Source of the DNA: an uncultured Verrucomicrobia subdivision 3 bacterium
Lineage (GTDB): Bacteria > Verrucomicrobiota > Verrucomicrobiae > Limisphaerales > CAMLLE01
Length of the DNA stretch: 6,990 nucleotides
Assembly: GCA_946480555.1 (NCBI GenBank)
Contig: CAMLLE010000159.1
Coordinates: forward strand, 1 to 6,990
Direction: 5' to 3'
Shown: positions 6,197-6,990 of the stretch, piece by piece
Position numbering within the stretch: position 1 is the stretch's first letter
Layout: every line of letters begins with the position of its first letter
Notes under the pieces: generated by a model
Databases searched by the model: none
What the model saw: only the letters and a program-made list of their open reading frames with translations
What the model was told of the DNA's origin: nothing
Position numbers and translations under genes: made by a program

Positions 6197-6990
6197 ATGG
6201 CAAGACCAGTCACACTCTTCACCGGCCAGTGGGCGGATCTCCCGCTCGCGGAACTCGCTCCCAAAGTCAAACAGATGGGCTACGACGGCGTGGAACTCGC
6301 CTGCTGGGGCGATCACTTCGAAGTGGATCGCGCCTTGAGCGAGCCCGATTACGTGAAGAATAAATGGGCGCTGCTCCAGCAGCACGGATTGAATTGCTTT
6401 GCCATTTCCAGCCATCTCGTTGGCCAGGCGATTTGCGATCTCATCGACGAACGGCACAAGGCGATCCTGCCACCTGACGTCTGGGGCGATGGCAATCCCG
6501 AAGGCGTCCGCCAGCGCGCCGCGGAAAAGATGAAAGCCACCGCCCGCGCGGCGCGAAAGTTCTTCAATGCGAAACCCGGCCGCAAAGATGCCGATGATTT
6601 TCCAGCCGTGGTGAATGGCTTCACCGGATCTTCCATCTGGCATGCGATCTACGCGTTCCCGCCGACGGACCAGAAGTTCCTGGAGAAAGGCTTTGTCGAT
6701 TTCGCGCAACGCTGGACGCCCATTCTCGATGTGTTCGAACAGGAGAATGTGAACTTCGCGCTGGAAGTGCATCCCACGGAAATCGCGTTCGACATAGCGT
6801 CTGCCAAACGCGCGCTGGACGCCGTGAAGCAGCACAAGCGATTCGGCTTCAATTACGATCCTTCGCACCTTGGTTATCAAGGCGTGTGCTACGTGCGTTT
6901 CATCCGCGAGTTTGGCAGCCGCATTTTCCACGCGCACATGAAGGACGTCTGGTGGGGGCATGGCGATGGCACTGTGGGTGTCTTCGGCGG
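6197..6990 (+). CDS. Sugar phosphate isomerase/epimerase-like TIM-barrel protein (xylose isomerase-like fold), C-terminus outside window
   Basis: The frame is open from ATG 6197 to the window end: 264 full codons plus two bases. The start [17 protein letters not shown] gives a first beta strand, followed by [14 protein letters not shown] (28-41), typical of the AP-endonuclease-2/xylose-isomerase-like superfamily. Likely metal or active-site residues are E190 in ALEVHPTE, D221 and H224 in [11 protein letters not shown], and H245/H247 in FHAHMKD (244-250). The last metal-binding Glu of the fold would fall beyond the window. [17 protein letters not shown] and [12 protein letters not shown] are further family-like blocks. 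The family includes isomerases and epimerases of sugars and inositols; the exact substrate is unknown. The gene is divergent from the MFS permease, and a shared catabolic role is inferred. No Shine-Dalgarno sequence is visible; the start is chosen because it is the first ATG in the frame leading directly into the barrel. Confidence 0.9.
   Translation, partial: MARPVTLFTGQWADLPLAELAPKVKQMGYDGVELACWGDHFEVDRALSEPDYVKNKWALLQQHGLNCFAISSHLVGQAICDLIDERHKAILPPDVWGDGNPEGVRQRAAEKMKATARAARKFFNAKPGRKDADDFPAVVNGFTGSSIWHAIYAFPPTDQKFLEKGFVDFAQRWTPILDVFEQENVNFALEVHPTEIAFDIASAKRALDAVKQHKRFGFNYDPSHLGYQGVCYVRFIREFGSRIFHAHMKDVWWGHGDGTVGVFG

Noticed and set aside
5922..6363. Plus-strand frames of 84 and 144 codons between the permease and isomerase genes
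   Set aside because: They begin inside the inverted repeat, give low-complexity Arg/Pro/Ser-rich translations, and the longer one runs into the isomerase gene in the wrong frame.
6119..6961. Minus-strand 280-codon open frame
   Set aside because: It is antisense to the TIM-barrel gene, whose plus frame carries the metal-site motifs ([21 protein letters not shown]).

Overview
The window (about 58% GC by eye) reads as a Verrucomicrobiota-type genome, most like the Pedosphaera/Limisphaera group. Three things suggest this: the divergent pair of an MFS permease and a xylose-isomerase-like TIM-barrel protein, weak or absent Shine-Dalgarno sequences before most genes, and intergenic palindromic repeats of a kind I recall from those genomes. 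The taxon is an inference from memory, not a search.

Layout. Positions 1-2315 hold a minus-strand cluster. In transcription order it contains an HlyD/MacA-type membrane fusion protein (2315-1332), a secreted coiled-coil LysM protein (1241-672), and an open frame that starts like a Ycf46-type AAA protein (649-1) and runs off the window. That last frame is not one gene. It is the N-terminus of a Ycf46-like protein, then about 37 residues of an asparagine synthetase C-terminal region, then the Q-loop region of a LolD/MacB-type ABC ATPase. The pieces are fused in frame at short peptide motifs that neighbouring pieces share, so this is most likely an assembly chimera at a contig end.

Positions 2510-3910 (plus strand) encode a conserved 466-aa protein of unknown biochemical function, with a good Shine-Dalgarno sequence. 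It diverges from the HlyD gene across a 194-bp gap. Positions 3911-4137 are a convergent intergenic gap holding two repeats: an imperfect purine-rich/pyrimidine-rich inverted repeat and a compact BIME-like pair of inverted REP elements. Each REP has a GTAG tetranucleotide next to a hairpin with a GTGA loop, and the two stems differ by a compensatory base-pair change.

Positions 5700-4138 (minus) encode a 520-aa MFS permease. It diverges across a 496-bp gene-free region, which holds a third inverted repeat, from a sugar phosphate isomerase/epimerase-like gene (6197 to the window end, plus, incomplete). The permease and the isomerase-like enzyme probably act together in uptake and catabolism of a sugar, polyol or sugar acid whose identity cannot be read from the sequence. 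I see no tRNA, rRNA, CRISPR array, insertion sequence or recognisable phage gene. The best candidates for something unusual are the REP pair and the chimeric frame; the chimera is probably a data-quality problem rather than biology.
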